A stretch of DNA of 64,000 nt from Pseudomonas sp. URMO17WK12:I2 (GCF_003253735.1 NZ_QKYW01000001.1:620001-684000), one strand, 5' to 3'. Shown: positions 27,666 through 38,630, numbered from the stretch's first letter. Numbers and translations are program-made. The notes: generated from the letters alone by a model not told the origin.

Positions 27666-29930
27666 ATGACTACTCCGGGCACGCCGCCGTCATCCGCCAG
27701 CAGCTCCAGCACGCTGGCCAGCAGAGGCATCCAGCCGCGCTTCAGCGAACTGGGGCAGAGCTGCCGCAAGCTGGTGCTCAATCACCTGGCCGATCATCTG
27801 ACGCGCACCTTCGCCCAGGTCGACGACACCCTCTTTCAATGCGCCGAGCAGGCGGAGAACAATCAGGTGCAGGCCATGTTCTTCGACAGCATGCGCGAAG
27901 TGCGGCGACTGCGGCCGCAGATCGAGCGCTCCTATCACCTGAGCATCTCCAAAGGCATTGCCGATTTCCTCGACGGCAAGCTGGTCGCCAGCCAGGCAGC
28001 GGATGTCCCGGCCGAAGACCTGGCGCTGGTTGACAACGAGGCGTACGAGGAAGCGCTGCAGGTCACCAACATGGCGCAGCGGGTACAGACCCGTTGCACG
28101 CAGGCCCTGTTTGCGCTGGACAAGCGCCTGGCCCTGCTCAACAACGGCCAGCCGGTGCCTGCCGAGGCCAATCCGCTTTCCCCGAAAAACATTGCCCACG
28201 CCTTGCTGACGGCCTTGCAGCCGAGCGAGCTGCCGCTGCGAATCAAGCTTGTACTGTACGGCCTGTTCGACAAGCAGTTGATGCAAGGCCTGGATGCACT
28301 CTATGACGCCCTCAACCTACGCCTGATCGATGCAGGCGTACTGCCCAACCTCAAGTTCTCAGCGGTACGCGCCCAGCAGAGCCCAGCACCTGCAACCGAC
28401 GGCGTCGCAGACAGCAATCAAGCACCCGCAGCGATCGACCTGGCCGCAAACCCACCGGCTGACGCCGAGCATCTGGCCGCAGGGCTCGACAGGTTGCTGA
28501 GCGAGTACCGCAAACAGCAGCACGCCATAGGCCTTCTCAGCGGCTCGCCGAGCATGGCCAGTTTCGCGCCACAGGGCGCCAAGCGCACCTATGAAACAGG
28601 TGAACTGCTCGCCGCCCTCAATCGGCTGCAACAAGCCTCCGCCGCCGAGCTGACGCAGCACCCGGATCGCCCGCTGCACGTCAGCGACCTGAAGACCGAC
28701 CTGCACCGCCAACTGACCAGCCATAGCGACGCCCCCCAGCAACACCGCGTGGGCAACCATGAAACCGACGTCATCGATCTGGTGGGGATGCTGTTCGACT
28801 TCATCCTCGATGACGAAAACCTGCCGCAACCCTATAAGGTCGCCCTCTCCCACCTGCATACGCCCTGCCTGAAAGTGGCACTGCTCGATCGTGCCCTGTT
28901 CAGCCAGTCTCACCACCCGGCACGCAGGCTGATCAATGCCATGGCCCAGGCCGGCGTGCTGTACGGCGCTCAGGACGATAGCTACGGCTTGTTGAGCAAG
29001 GTGCAGTGGGTGGTACGCCAGGTGGTGCAGCACTTCAGTGGCGACCTGCACCTGTTCGAGACCCTGCTCGACGAGTTCGAGGAGTTCACCCGCGGGATAA
29101 AACAGCGGGTAGCACTTCAGGAGCGCCGCGCCGTGGAAACCGCCAAGGGTCGTGACAAGCTGCTTGCCGCTCGCCACAGCGCAGCGCAAGCGATCGCCCA
29201 AGCGCTGGCCAAGCGCTCGCCACCGCCGCTCATCCGGCAGTTTCTCGAGCGCACCTGGATCGATGTTCTGGTGTTCATCCAGCTGCGCCACGGAGCTGCC
29301 AGCCCTGAGTGGCAGCGCGCCTGCGAAACGGCCGAGCAACTGGCCTGGAGCGGAACCCTGCTCGATGCCGCGCAGCGCGATCGCCTGCAGGGCCTGCGCG
29401 TCGACATGCTCGACGAACTGCGCAATGGCCTGATGCTGCTGGGCGGTTATCATCAAGACGATATTCGCCGCCTGCTGCAGGATCTGGTTGCCTGCCAGCA
29501 CGCCGTGCAGGCCGGCCAACCCCAGCTCGCCTCGCGACTGAGCCTGCCACCGAGCCCCAGCCCGCTCGGTGCCATGCTGGACGATGAGGCGGCGCTTCTT
29601 GCCACGTCACGCAATGGCCGGCGCCAGCCGACCGATCAAAGCCTGGTTCGCGAACTGGAGAAACTCGAGTTCGGCACCTGGTTCGATTTCATTCTGGGCG
29701 GCAAGCGGCAAACCCTGAAGCTGTCGTGGTACAGCCCCACCACCCACCACTACATGTTCGTCGATCGTAACGGCCAGCGCGCCGCGGTCAAATCGGTGGA
29801 GCAACTGGCCGAGGAGATGCAGCAGGGCACCGCGCGTCGCAGCAGGCCCGACCGCTCGGCACCGATGGTCGACCGTGCGCTGCACGCCGTCTATCGTGTG
29901 CTTCAGCAATTGACCGGACGAACCACCTGA
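27666..29930 (+). CDS. DUF1631 family protein, c-di-GMP-associated candidate
   Basis: A 754-residue, mostly helical cytoplasmic protein without signal or membrane segments. The N-terminus (ELGQSCRKLVLNHLADHLTRTFAQVDDTLF), the central DLVGMLFDFILDDENLPQPYKVALSHLHTPCLKVAL and the C-terminal LEFGTWFDFILGGKRQTLKLSWYSPTTHHYMFVDRNGQ are DUF1631 hallmarks. The last block resembles a degenerate PilZ-like barrel. A single PilZ-domain gene follows nine bases later, so the two probably act together. The biochemical role is unknown to me. The ATG at 27666 is chosen because it gives a normal N-terminus after the tRNA promoter region; longer frames overlap that region. Confidence 0.85.
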   Translation: MTTPGTPPSSASSSSTLASRGIQPRFSELGQSCRKLVLNHLADHLTRTFAQVDDTLFQCAEQAENNQVQAMFFDSMREVRRLRPQIERSYHLSISKGIADFLDGKLVASQAADVPAEDLALVDNEAYEEALQVTNMAQRVQTRCTQALFALDKRLALLNNGQPVPAEANPLSPKNIAHALLTALQPSELPLRIKLVLYGLFDKQLMQGLDALYDALNLRLIDAGVLPNLKFSAVRAQQSPAPATDGVADSNQAPAAIDLAANPPADAEHLAAGLDRLLSEYRKQQHAIGLLSGSPSMASFAPQGAKRTYETGELLAALNRLQQASAAELTQHPDRPLHVSDLKTDLHRQLTSHSDAPQQHRVGNHETDVIDLVGMLFDFILDDENLPQPYKVALSHLHTPCLKVALLDRALFSQSHHPARRLINAMAQAGVLYGAQDDSYGLLSKVQWVVRQVVQHFSGDLHLFETLLDEFEEFTRGIKQRVALQERRAVETAKGRDKLLAARHSAAQAIAQALAKRSPPPLIRQFLERTWIDVLVFIQLRHGAASPEWQRACETAEQLAWSGTLLDAAQRDRLQGLRVDMLDELRNGLMLLGGYHQDDIRRLLQDLVACQHAVQAGQPQLASRLSLPPSPSPLGAMLDDEAALLATSRNGRRQPTDQSLVRELEKLEFGTWFDFILGGKRQTLKLSWYSPTTHHYMFVDRNGQRAAVKSVEQLAEEMQQGTARRSRPDRSAPMVDRALHAVYRVLQQLTGRTT

Positions 29931-29939
29931 GGATCGCCC

Positions 29940-30272
29940 ATGGATGATCGTCGTCAGCATCCGCGTTATCAGGCCGCCTCGCTGTTGGAGGTCTACGAAC
30001 AGTACAGCGAAACCTGTCTGGGCCGAATCGCCGATCTGTCCAACGAGGGCTTCATGCTCTGCAGCACGACGCCGCAGACCGCCGATCGGCTGGTGGAGTG
30101 CCGCCTGATGGGCGAAATGATCGAGGCCGTGCATTTCACTGCTGACTGCCTGTGGAGCCGTGAGGGGGCGATTGGCCAGCAGTCCTGGGCGGGTTATCAG
30201 ATCATCGACATAGACGCGCTCAATGTGCAGAAGCTGCGCAGCCTTCTCAAGCAATTGCAGGTCGAAAGCTGA
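29940..30272 (+). CDS. Single-domain PilZ protein
   Basis: A 110-residue PilZ domain with both c-di-GMP-binding signatures: RxxxR (Arg5 to Arg9 in RRQHPRY) and [D/N]xSxxG (DLSNEG, residues 33-38). It should therefore bind c-di-GMP, unlike the founding PilZ protein. It is nine bases downstream of the DUF1631 gene, in the same operon, and likely acts as its sensor partner or regulates it. The downstream target (motility, adhesion) is not shown by the sequence. Confidence 0.88.
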   Translation: MDDRRQHPRYQAASLLEVYEQYSETCLGRIADLSNEGFMLCSTTPQTADRLVECRLMGEMIEAVHFTADCLWSREGAIGQQSWAGYQIIDIDALNVQKLRSLLKQLQVES

Positions 30273-30419
30273 TCAAGCGGTCGCGTCCAAGCCCCGCCAC
30301 AGAGCCTTTCTTACGCCACCGATAAACAGCATCGATCAAGACATCGGCAACAGCGATTAGACGCTTGCCCGGCAAACGCCTAGGCTTCTCTGTGTCAATC
30401 CGCCGCAGGGGAGCTTGCC

Positions 30420-31267
30420 GTGCCCCGGTCAGCCGAGATTTCCGCCCTTTCCAGTCGTACCGAACCTGCTACCCAGCAGGCGCAGGCTTATGCCTATGCC
30501 GAACTGGGTAACCCTGCGGTCGAGGGCGCAGCCGTATTGGCCCAGGAGAGTGCACTGGCCATTGCCTACAACGGCATCAGCCATGCCGTGATGATGGTGT
30601 CGCCCAGTGCAGTGGAAGACTTTATCACCGGCTTCAGCCTCAGTAGCGCCGTCGTCGATTCCATCGACGATATTTATGACATCCGCGTGCAGCACCTTGG
30701 CCCCGCCATCAGCGCCGAGGTCGAGATCAGCAGCCGTGCCTTCTGGGCGATGAAACAGCAACGCAGGCAACTGGCCGGCACCAGCGGTTGCGGCCTATGC
30801 GGTGTAGAAGCGCTCGATCAGGCGCTGCCACAGTTGGCGACCCTGGCCCCGACCCAATTGCCGGACGCTGCACATCTGGTCGACCTGCGCGAACGCATCG
30901 CCGCCGTTCAGGACCTGGCCCGTCGCAGCGGCGCTCTGCACGCTGCCTTGTACGTAGATGGTGATGGCGAGATACGCGCCTGCCGCGAAGACATCGGCCG
31001 GCACAACGCGCTGGACAAGCTGATCGGCGCACTGCTGCGCGAAAAACATGACGTGCGCCAGGGCTTTGCAGTGGTCACCAGCCGCTGCAGCCTGGAACTG
31101 ATTCACAAGGCGGTCAGGGCCGGTATCGGCAACCTGGTCAGCCTGTCGGCTCCGACCGCCCTGACCGTGCAATGGGCGCGCCGACACAATCTCAACCTGA
31201 TCCATTTGCCCCACCACAGCGCGCCGCGGGTATACAGCCCCGCACCGCCTGCAAGAGAAGAACAGCC

Positions 31268-31271
<4 letters not shown>
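30420..31271 (+). CDS. fdhD: Formate dehydrogenase sulfurtransferase FdhD
   Basis: A 283-residue accessory protein that transfers sulfur from IscS to the molybdenum cofactor of formate dehydrogenase-type enzymes. The active-site loop is Cys124-Gly-Leu-Cys127 in GTSGCGLCGVEAL. Family blocks are ALAIAYNGISHAVMMVSP, EDFITGFSLS, REDIGRHNALDKLIG and TSRCSLELIHKAVRAGI. The start is GTG at 30420, preceded by GGGGAG. Its TGA overlaps the ATG of the following molybdoenzyme gene, so the two are co-translated. Confidence 0.93.
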
Positions 31272-33589
<2,318 letters not shown>

Positions 33590-33629
33590 CAGCCTGCTCA
33601 CGCCCCCCGCTGGAAACGCAACGCCTGTG

Positions 33630-33656
33630 GATCGACGGTCATAAGACCGTTCGATC
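33630..33656 (+). terminator. Candidate terminator hairpin after the molybdoenzyme gene
   Basis: GATCGACGGTC pairs with GACCGT-t-CGATC across an ATAA loop (11 pairs, one bulged T). No T-run follows, so it may be a rho-dependent or mRNA-stabilising structure. Confidence 0.4.
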
Positions 33657-33699
33657 CATTGCAGGAACGCGCAGCACGCCGAGTCCATACGCGCGACTC

Positions 33700-33720
33700 G
33701 CGGGCGTGGCCCGCCCCCAG
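33700..33720. repeat. Degenerate single REP half
   Basis: CGCGGGCGTGGCCCGCCCCCA matches one arm of the REP family found at 9276, 27017 and 43073 with a few changes. Its partner arm is not recognisable. Confidence 0.5.
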
Positions 33721-34074
33721 GACATTCATCAGTACCCGCTTACGCCGGCGGTCAATGCGCATTCGATTAGCGCAAAGATCGGTTGTGGCCCGTCGCAGCC
33801 CCGTGGCGAAGCATTTCCTTATGCCACCCGCTAATCTGCATTTCGTCGGAAACTGTGGCACTTATCCCCGAAAATCGCCTCTGATGTCCCTTTGCCGTTA
33901 CCTATCTCGGGTAACGTACCCATCTAAGCGTTCGAGCGAAGCGCGTAGTTCCAGCCCAAGCCACGATGTGGCCCTTCGGGTTCTGCCAAACCAGCGACAA
34001 CCGCGCCACTGACTGACCAGGCCCTTCGACGCCGCCTGGCACTGGAGTCTTGGCCTGCAACGGGAGCGAATACC

Positions 34075-34794
34075 ATGCGGTTTTCACCTACCGTCCTGCT
34101 TGGGGCGGCGCTACTGAGCATCCATGCCCAGGCAGCGATGATGGAACGCGAGCTCGGCGACTACGAACTCAACCTGGGCACCACGCCAAGTCGCAGCATG
34201 GCCCAGGGGCTGGTCAAGCCCCAGAGCGGCGGAACCTTTCATGGTGGGCTCGACCTGAGCCACCCAAGCGGCTGGTACCTGGGCCAGTGGTCGCCCAACC
34301 TGGGCATTAGCCCGGGCAGCCGCATGGAGCTCAATAGCTACGTGGGCTATCGCCAGCAGTTCGTCGATTCGCTGGGCTACGAAGTGGGCACCATCCGCTA
34401 CAGCCATCCGGGCTACAGCCACCTCGATAGCCACGACGTATACGCAGGCGTGACCTACGATGCGCGCCGTTTCGGATTTTCCTTCAGCAACGATCCAAAT
34501 CGATTCAACAGCACCATGCTCGCCGATCTGGGTCGAGTAAAGCTGCTCGGGATGGCCGTGATCGTGCGTTACGGCAATCACCTGCTCGAAACCCCCAAGA
34601 ACATCTCCGGCGGTGGTCAGGTCAGCTCCTTCAACGACTGGTCGCTGAGTCTCTCGCGGCCTTGGAAGGGCATCGATTTCGACTTCTCCTACTCGGATTC
34701 GAGCCTCAGCGGCGATGCCTGCTCAGCGTACTCGGGCCACAATACCGAGTGTGAAGGCTGGTTTTCGATCAAGGCCTCGAGATCGCTGTTCTAG
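34075..34794 (+). CDS. TorF-family putative outer-membrane porin
   Basis: A 239-residue protein with a signal peptide (MRFSPTVLLGAALLSIHAQA) and an alternating beta-strand pattern, ending in a terminal Phe as outer-membrane barrels do. The core GGLDLSHPSGWYLGQWSPNLG, ELNSYVGYRQQF and VGTIRYSHPGY resemble the TorF/Gcw_chp family of small putative porins. Its cargo is unknown. One Cys pair (DACSAY / NTECEG) sits near the C-terminus. The gene stands alone. Confidence 0.75.
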   Translation: MRFSPTVLLGAALLSIHAQAAMMERELGDYELNLGTTPSRSMAQGLVKPQSGGTFHGGLDLSHPSGWYLGQWSPNLGISPGSRMELNSYVGYRQQFVDSLGYEVGTIRYSHPGYSHLDSHDVYAGVTYDARRFGFSFSNDPNRFNSTMLADLGRVKLLGMAVIVRYGNHLLETPKNISGGGQVSSFNDWSLSLSRPWKGIDFDFSYSDSSLSGDACSAYSGHNTECEGWFSIKASRSLF

Positions 34795-34997
34795 ACGCCT
34801 TGCCGCTTGTTGACCTGCAGCGCCAACAATACGCCCAACACATTCTGATACATTCATTCATGTATCTTTAAATCCCATCCTGGGAATTTCCTCCGCGCCC
34901 AGCCTCTAAGAGATGTCACCTGCACTGCAGGGCTGACCGCAAGAACCATGGCAATGCCGTGGCTACGCCCGCAAGGGTCATTTTCGAGGGTTGCGCG

Positions 34998-35432
34998 ATG
35001 CGTACATTCCTTACCGCACTGGCCTTCAGTGCAATGGTTTCTCCCCTGGCTTATGCCGACACCACCAAGACTGCCATCGGCAGCGGGGTTGGCGGTGCGC
35101 TGGGCAATATCGTCGGTCAGCACCTGGGCGGCAGCACGGGCGCGACCATTGGTGCCGGCCTGGGCGGCGCAGCTGGTGGCGCCATCAGCTCACGCAACAA
35201 GACCGAAGCGGCACTGGGCGGAGGCCTGGGCGCAGCGGGTGGCTCGGTACTGGGCAATCAGTTTGGCGGCAGCACCGGGTCGACCATCGGCGCCGGCCTG
35301 GGTGGCGCTGCCGGTGGCGCGCTGGCCAACGAAGTGGCAGACAGCAACCGCCATGAGTCGCGCTATCGTGATAGCGGCCATCGCCATGGCAAGAAGCATC
35401 ACAAACGTCACCACAAACATCGTCACCGCTGA
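34998..35432 (+). CDS. Glycine-zipper secreted protein with His-rich tail
   Basis: A 144-residue protein: signal peptide MRTFLTALAFSAMVSPLAYA, then repeated glycine-zipper units. GGSTGATIGAGLGGAAGGA recurs almost exactly as GGSTGSTIGAGLGGAAGGA about 49 residues later, so the body is an internal duplication. The C-terminal 30 residues are His/Lys/Arg-rich (GHRHGKKHHKRHHKHRHR). Glycine zippers pack in membranes; the tail could bind metal or anionic surface polymers, which is inference. The ATG at 34998 starts the signal peptide; a longer frame is not credible. Confidence 0.75.
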   Translation: MRTFLTALAFSAMVSPLAYADTTKTAIGSGVGGALGNIVGQHLGGSTGATIGAGLGGAAGGAISSRNKTEAALGGGLGAAGGSVLGNQFGGSTGSTIGAGLGGAAGGALANEVADSNRHESRYRDSGHRHGKKHHKRHHKHRHR

Positions 35433-35449
35433 TCATCCGTTTCAACAAC

Positions 35450-35470
35450 AAGGGCGCCTCAGGCGCCCTT
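35450..35470 (+). terminator. Terminator between convergent genes
   Basis: AAGGGCGCC pairs with GGCGCCCTT across a TCA loop, 17 bases after the glycine-zipper gene and 6 bases beyond the convergent thioesterase gene. The stem is strong but the T-run is poor. Confidence 0.6.
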
Positions 35471-35476
35471 GGTCGT

Positions 35477-35911
35477 TCAGGCCGGCAGCAGCAACGCCAT
35501 TGCCTGGCGCAGTGGCTGCGGAATAGAAACCGGCTGGTTGCTCTGCCGATCCACGAACACGTGCACGAACCGCCCTGCCGCGCAGGCCTGCAGCTCTCCT
35601 TCGCGAAACACTGCCAGCTCGTACTGCACCGAGCTGTTACCCAGCTTGCCGATGCGCAGCCCGACTTCGATACGCTCGGGAAAGGCGATCGACTCGAAAT
35701 AGTCGCAGCTGGAACTGACCACGAAGCCGACGATTTCACCGTGATGGATATCCAGGCCACCCGTTTCGATCAGGTAGCTGTTCACCGCCGTGTCGAAATA
35801 GCTGTAATAAGTGACGTTGTTGACATGCCCATAGAGGTCATTGTCGTGCCAGCGAGTGGTGATCGGCTGAAAATGCCGGTAGTGCTCGCGCAGATGCTGC
35901 GGCTGTTGCAT
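35477..35911 (-). CDS. Acyl-CoA thioesterase, 4-hydroxybenzoyl-CoA thioesterase family
   Basis: A 144-residue hot-dog-fold protein. The active-site stretch TRWHDNDLYGHVNNVTYYSYFDTAVNSYL carries the Asp and the HVNN motif of YbgC/4HBT thioesterases, followed by VSSSCDYFESIAFPERIEVGLRIGKLGNSSVQYEL. It should hydrolyse an acyl-CoA; the substrate is unknown. The start at 35911 gives MQQPQHLREHY before the domain; a longer frame is unlike the family. It is 81 bases downstream of, and on the same strand as, the alcohol-dehydrogenase homologue. Confidence 0.88.
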   Translation of the reverse strand: MQQPQHLREHYRHFQPITTRWHDNDLYGHVNNVTYYSYFDTAVNSYLIETGGLDIHHGEIVGFVVSSSCDYFESIAFPERIEVGLRIGKLGNSSVQYELAVFREGELQACAAGRFVHVFVDRQSNQPVSIPQPLRQAMALLLPA

Positions 35912-35992
35912 GAGTCGACACCTTGCCCAAAGACCGAAGCCGGCATGGTGCCGGCCTCGGCGATCAGTGGCAACTCGCGTCATCACCACCTA

Positions 35993-37156
35993 TCAATAGG
36001 CAACCTGGTAGATAGCCAGCGCGTGAGCCAGGGTCATTTCCCGTGGGTTATTGGCCAGCAATCGCTCGTGCAAAATGGCGTCGGTTGCCAGGCGCGGCAA
36101 CATCACCTGGTCCACCCCGACTTCGCGCAGCCGCGTCGGCAGGCCGCTACGCTCGCTGAGGTCTGCCAGCTCGATGATGAACTGCTCGGTATGATCCGTC
36201 GCATCGCCACTGCGCAGGCGCTCGCCCAATAGCAGGGGCGCCAGCTCTTCGTAAAGCGGTGCAGCCACCGAGGCGTTGAAGCCGAGCACATGGGGCAACA
36301 GCACTGCTGCACTGACCCCATGGGGCACCTGACAATGGCCGCCCAGCGGGTAGGCCAGTGCATGCACCGCCGCCAGCGGTGCGTTGGCATAGGCCTGCCC
36401 GGCCAGGCAGGCGCCCAGCAACATGGCTTGCCGGGCCTCGCGATTGGCACCGTTGTGCACGGCTTCGTCCAGGTTGGCGCCCAGCAGGCTCAAGGCCTCG
36501 CGGGCGAGCATGTCGGAGAGCGGATTCTTGCGCCGCGCACCGGTGTAGGCCTCTACCGCATGCCCCATCGCCAACATGCCGCAAGCAGCGGTCACCGACG
36601 GCGGCAACTGCAGGGTGAGCTCGGCATCGAGCAACGCCAGATCCGGCAACAACCGCGCCGATACCACCGCGACCCGAGTCGCATGCCTGGTCGTCACCAC
36701 GGCAATGGGCGTCACTTCGGAACCGCTACCGGCCGTAGTCGGCACCTGAATCAGCGGCAGGCGCTGCCCCACCGCCTTGTCGATACCGTAGAGGTCACTC
36801 AACGTCTGCTGGCAATCGGGATGGGCGAGCTGCGCAACCAGCTTGGCCACATCCAGTGAACTGCCTCCGCCAAGGCCGATGACCAGATTCGCCTGAACGT
36901 CTCTGGCGAACTGTGCGGCACTGCTGATCACATTCTCCGGTGCGCCAGCCACCACGCTGTCGAACACGTGCAGCGCTATGCCGCTATTGGCAAAGGCGCT
37001 GCGCACCTCCTCGAAGAAATCCTGCCGGGCAACGCCGGCATCGGTAACCAGCGCCACGGAGCGAGCCCCCCAGGCCTGACATAACGGCACCAGCCGCTGA
37101 ACGCTGCCTGGCTCGCAGATAAGATGGGCGGCTGTAGCGAAGCTGAATGGCTGCAT
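35993..37156 (-). CDS. Iron-type alcohol dehydrogenase family protein with altered metal site
   Basis: A 387-residue group III (Fe-ADH) dehydrogenase. The NAD-binding GLGGGSSLDVAKL lies near residue 95, followed by QVPTTAGSGSEVTPIAVVT. The metal segment reads ACGMLAMGHAVEAYTG and the late His motifs are AAVHALAYPLGGH and VPHGVSAA. Family members normally have Asp in GMDALTHAIEAY; here that position is Leu, and the second His of HALAHPLG is Tyr. Two or three His ligands remain. Activity may be altered or use another ion. The substrate is unknown. Start at 37156, giving MQPFSFATAAHLICEPGS. Confidence 0.85.
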   Translation of the reverse strand: MQPFSFATAAHLICEPGSVQRLVPLCQAWGARSVALVTDAGVARQDFFEEVRSAFANSGIALHVFDSVVAGAPENVISSAAQFARDVQANLVIGLGGGSSLDVAKLVAQLAHPDCQQTLSDLYGIDKAVGQRLPLIQVPTTAGSGSEVTPIAVVTTRHATRVAVVSARLLPDLALLDAELTLQLPPSVTAACGMLAMGHAVEAYTGARRKNPLSDMLAREALSLLGANLDEAVHNGANREARQAMLLGACLAGQAYANAPLAAVHALAYPLGGHCQVPHGVSAAVLLPHVLGFNASVAAPLYEELAPLLLGERLRSGDATDHTEQFIIELADLSERSGLPTRLREVGVDQVMLPRLATDAILHERLLANNPREMTLAHALAIYQVAY

Positions 37157-37564
37157 GGCGCGTTCCTCAATCGATGCGGCGCGCAATCGCGCGAAAGACC
37201 GTGCCCTGTCACCCTCGGATTCGCAGCGCCCTGGCAAAGCCTCTGTTCATAGTAGGCCTTGAGCCCATATCTGCCCGGAAAAGCGCGAGGAACAGCCGTT
37301 CGTCGATTGTCTGGCTGCAGCCAATGCTGCACGTGCCGCGCGGATCTCATGCCAGGCTGCCGGGCGTGTGAGCCGGACAATCTGGCGCGGGTCAGTAATC
37401 ACGCGGCTTCCAGGCATAATCGCGAAGATCGCTGCTGAAGACGACAATTGCCCCTAGAAAAAGTGCTAGTCCATCCTGTTCTTGCGGTTATGACATATCC
37501 GCCTAAAGCCTGTGCGCAGTCCGTTTTAGACTCAAGTCATCGAAGTGGAAAACGGAGGTGAGTC
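37157..37564. other. Divergent intergenic stretch
   Basis: It lies between the leftward dehydrogenase gene and the rightward coiled-coil gene. No gene is supported. The last 100 bases turn AT-richer and should carry the promoter of the coiled-coil gene; a strong GGAGGTGAG ribosome-binding sequence precedes its ATG. Confidence 0.5.
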
Positions 37565-38080
37565 ATGCCCCTTTCTATCGACGGCATGAACGTAGGTCAG
37601 TACAGCTACCGGCCAATTGGCACTGCCGGTAATTCATTGCAAACCAATGCGTTGAATCGAGTGCAGCCCACTACCCAGCGCCTGGAGGAAGCCCAGCAGC
37701 AACTGCTTGAGCGTCGCCAGCTCGATCAGGAGCGCCAGGAGGAACTGCGCGAGGCGCGTGAGCAAGCGCGTGAAGAACGCATCGCACAGCAGGAGCAGCA
37801 GCAAGAACGGGCACTGCAGCTGCGCCTCGATCGCCAGCAGGCGGCCCAGGCGCTGGATGAGCAACTACGCGAGCAACGTATCGAAGAGCTGCAGGAACAA
37901 CGGCTGGAAACACTCAATCCGTTGTCGCCGGAAAGCCTTGCCAGGCAGCGCGTGCAGACAGACAACACGTTGCCGGCGAGCAACACCGCTCAGCTCAACC
38001 CGCGACTGGCAGCCGAGGCGATCTCGACGTATCGTCAAACCGAATCGCCTGACTTCATAAGCCGCAGCCTCGTCGCCTGA
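37565..38080 (+). CDS. Uncharacterised coiled-coil protein
   Basis: A 171-residue soluble protein I do not recognise. The N-terminal 35 residues (LSIDGMNVGQYSYRPIG) are ordinary. Residues about 40-118 are almost entirely Glu, Gln, Arg and Leu/Ala with heptad spacing (EEAQQQLLERRQLDQERQEE, REQAREERIAQQEQQQE), predicting one long charged coiled coil. The tail is polar and low in complexity. There is no signal peptide. The ribosome-binding site is strong (GGAGGTGAGTC). It stands alone, and its stop is immediately followed by a 62-base inverted repeat. Confidence 0.7.
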   Translation: MPLSIDGMNVGQYSYRPIGTAGNSLQTNALNRVQPTTQRLEEAQQQLLERRQLDQERQEELREAREQAREERIAQQEQQQERALQLRLDRQQAAQALDEQLREQRIEELQEQRLETLNPLSPESLARQRVQTDNTLPASNTAQLNPRLAAEAISTYRQTESPDFISRSLVA

Positions 38081-38142
38081 TAAACGAATCGGGCCCCGTG
38101 TGACGCCGTTACTACGACGCTACACAGGGCCCGATTCGTTTA
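38081..38142. terminator. Long bidirectional terminator-like inverted repeat
   Basis: TAAACGAATCGGGCCCCGTGT (38081-38101) pairs with 38122-38142 over 21 positions with one G-T wobble, leaving a 20-base loop. The arm ends TTCGTTTA give short T-runs both ways. It begins on the base after the TGA of the coiled-coil gene. The stem is longer than usual for a terminator. Confidence 0.65.
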
Positions 38143-38169
38143 TATGTGCTTTGCTTGTAGCGCTGAGCC

Positions 38170-38198
38170 AGCGCTCACCTGAAAGCCAGATGAGCGCT
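38170..38198. repeat. Inverted repeat at the 3' end of the HPF-like gene
   Basis: AGCGCTCA-c-CTG pairs with CAG-a-TGAGCGCT across an AAAGC loop, ten bases beyond the stop of the HPF-like gene. A third AGCGCT lies next to it. No T-run follows, so its role as terminator is uncertain. Confidence 0.5.
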
Positions 38199-38207
38199 AG
38201 TTAACGA

Positions 38208-38630
38208 TCAATCCTTTTCCAGGGCTTCCTGACGTTCGAGGAACTCTTCCTGCAACAGCGCATCGGGGTTTTCCGACTCGTCATCACGTAGCGATTGCTC
38301 CAAGTGTCCAGTGCCCACCGGCTTGCTTTCCAGCTTGCCGACCAGATGCTCCAGGGCGTGGCGCATCTTTTCGGCAGCCCCTTCGATGGCTTGCTCCAAC
38401 GATTCGGCCTTGTGAGTCACCGACAGCGGCTGATGGCCCTTGGGGCGGGCCTCGATCTGGCAACGCTTGTCGTCGGCGCCGCTCTTGCCGCCGTTCTCGT
38501 CACTGATATGCACCTCTACCCGCGAGAGAAACTCTTCGTAGCGATCCAGCCGATCCGCCACAGATGCGCCGACCCATTCCTGGAGACGCGCACTGCCTTC
38601 GATATGGTTGCTGTTCACGTGAACTTGCAT
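38208..38630 (-). CDS. HPF/RaiA-family ribosome-associated protein
   Basis: A 140-residue protein. Residues 1-100 fit the sigma-54 modulation/HPF fold: MQVHVNSNHIEGSARLQEWVGASVADRLDRYEEFLSRVEVHIS, then a loop and CQIEARPKGHQPLSVTHKAESLEQAIEGAAEKMRHALEH. HPF/YfiA proteins bind the 30S decoding region and keep idle ribosomes inactive. An acidic 35-residue tail is added here. It is not next to rpoN, where the main Pseudomonas hpf lies, so this is probably a paralogue with a separate trigger. No promoter was identified. Confidence 0.85.
   Translation of the reverse strand: MQVHVNSNHIEGSARLQEWVGASVADRLDRYEEFLSRVEVHISDENGGKSGADDKRCQIEARPKGHQPLSVTHKAESLEQAIEGAAEKMRHALEHLVGKLESKPVGTGHLEQSLRDDESENPDALLQEEFLERQEALEKD

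Larger units (their letters stand above)
33590..34074. other. Gene-free stretch before the TorF-like porin gene
   Basis: No gene is supported on either strand. It contains a hairpin (33630-33656), a single degenerate REP half (33700-33720) and, close to the next gene, the probable promoter region, where no clear -35/-10 pair stands out. Confidence 0.5.

Noticed and set aside
37490..37545. FliA (sigma-28) promoter before the coiled-coil gene
   Set aside because: TAAAG is present, but the -10 part (GTTTTAGA) matches GCCGATAA at too few positions.
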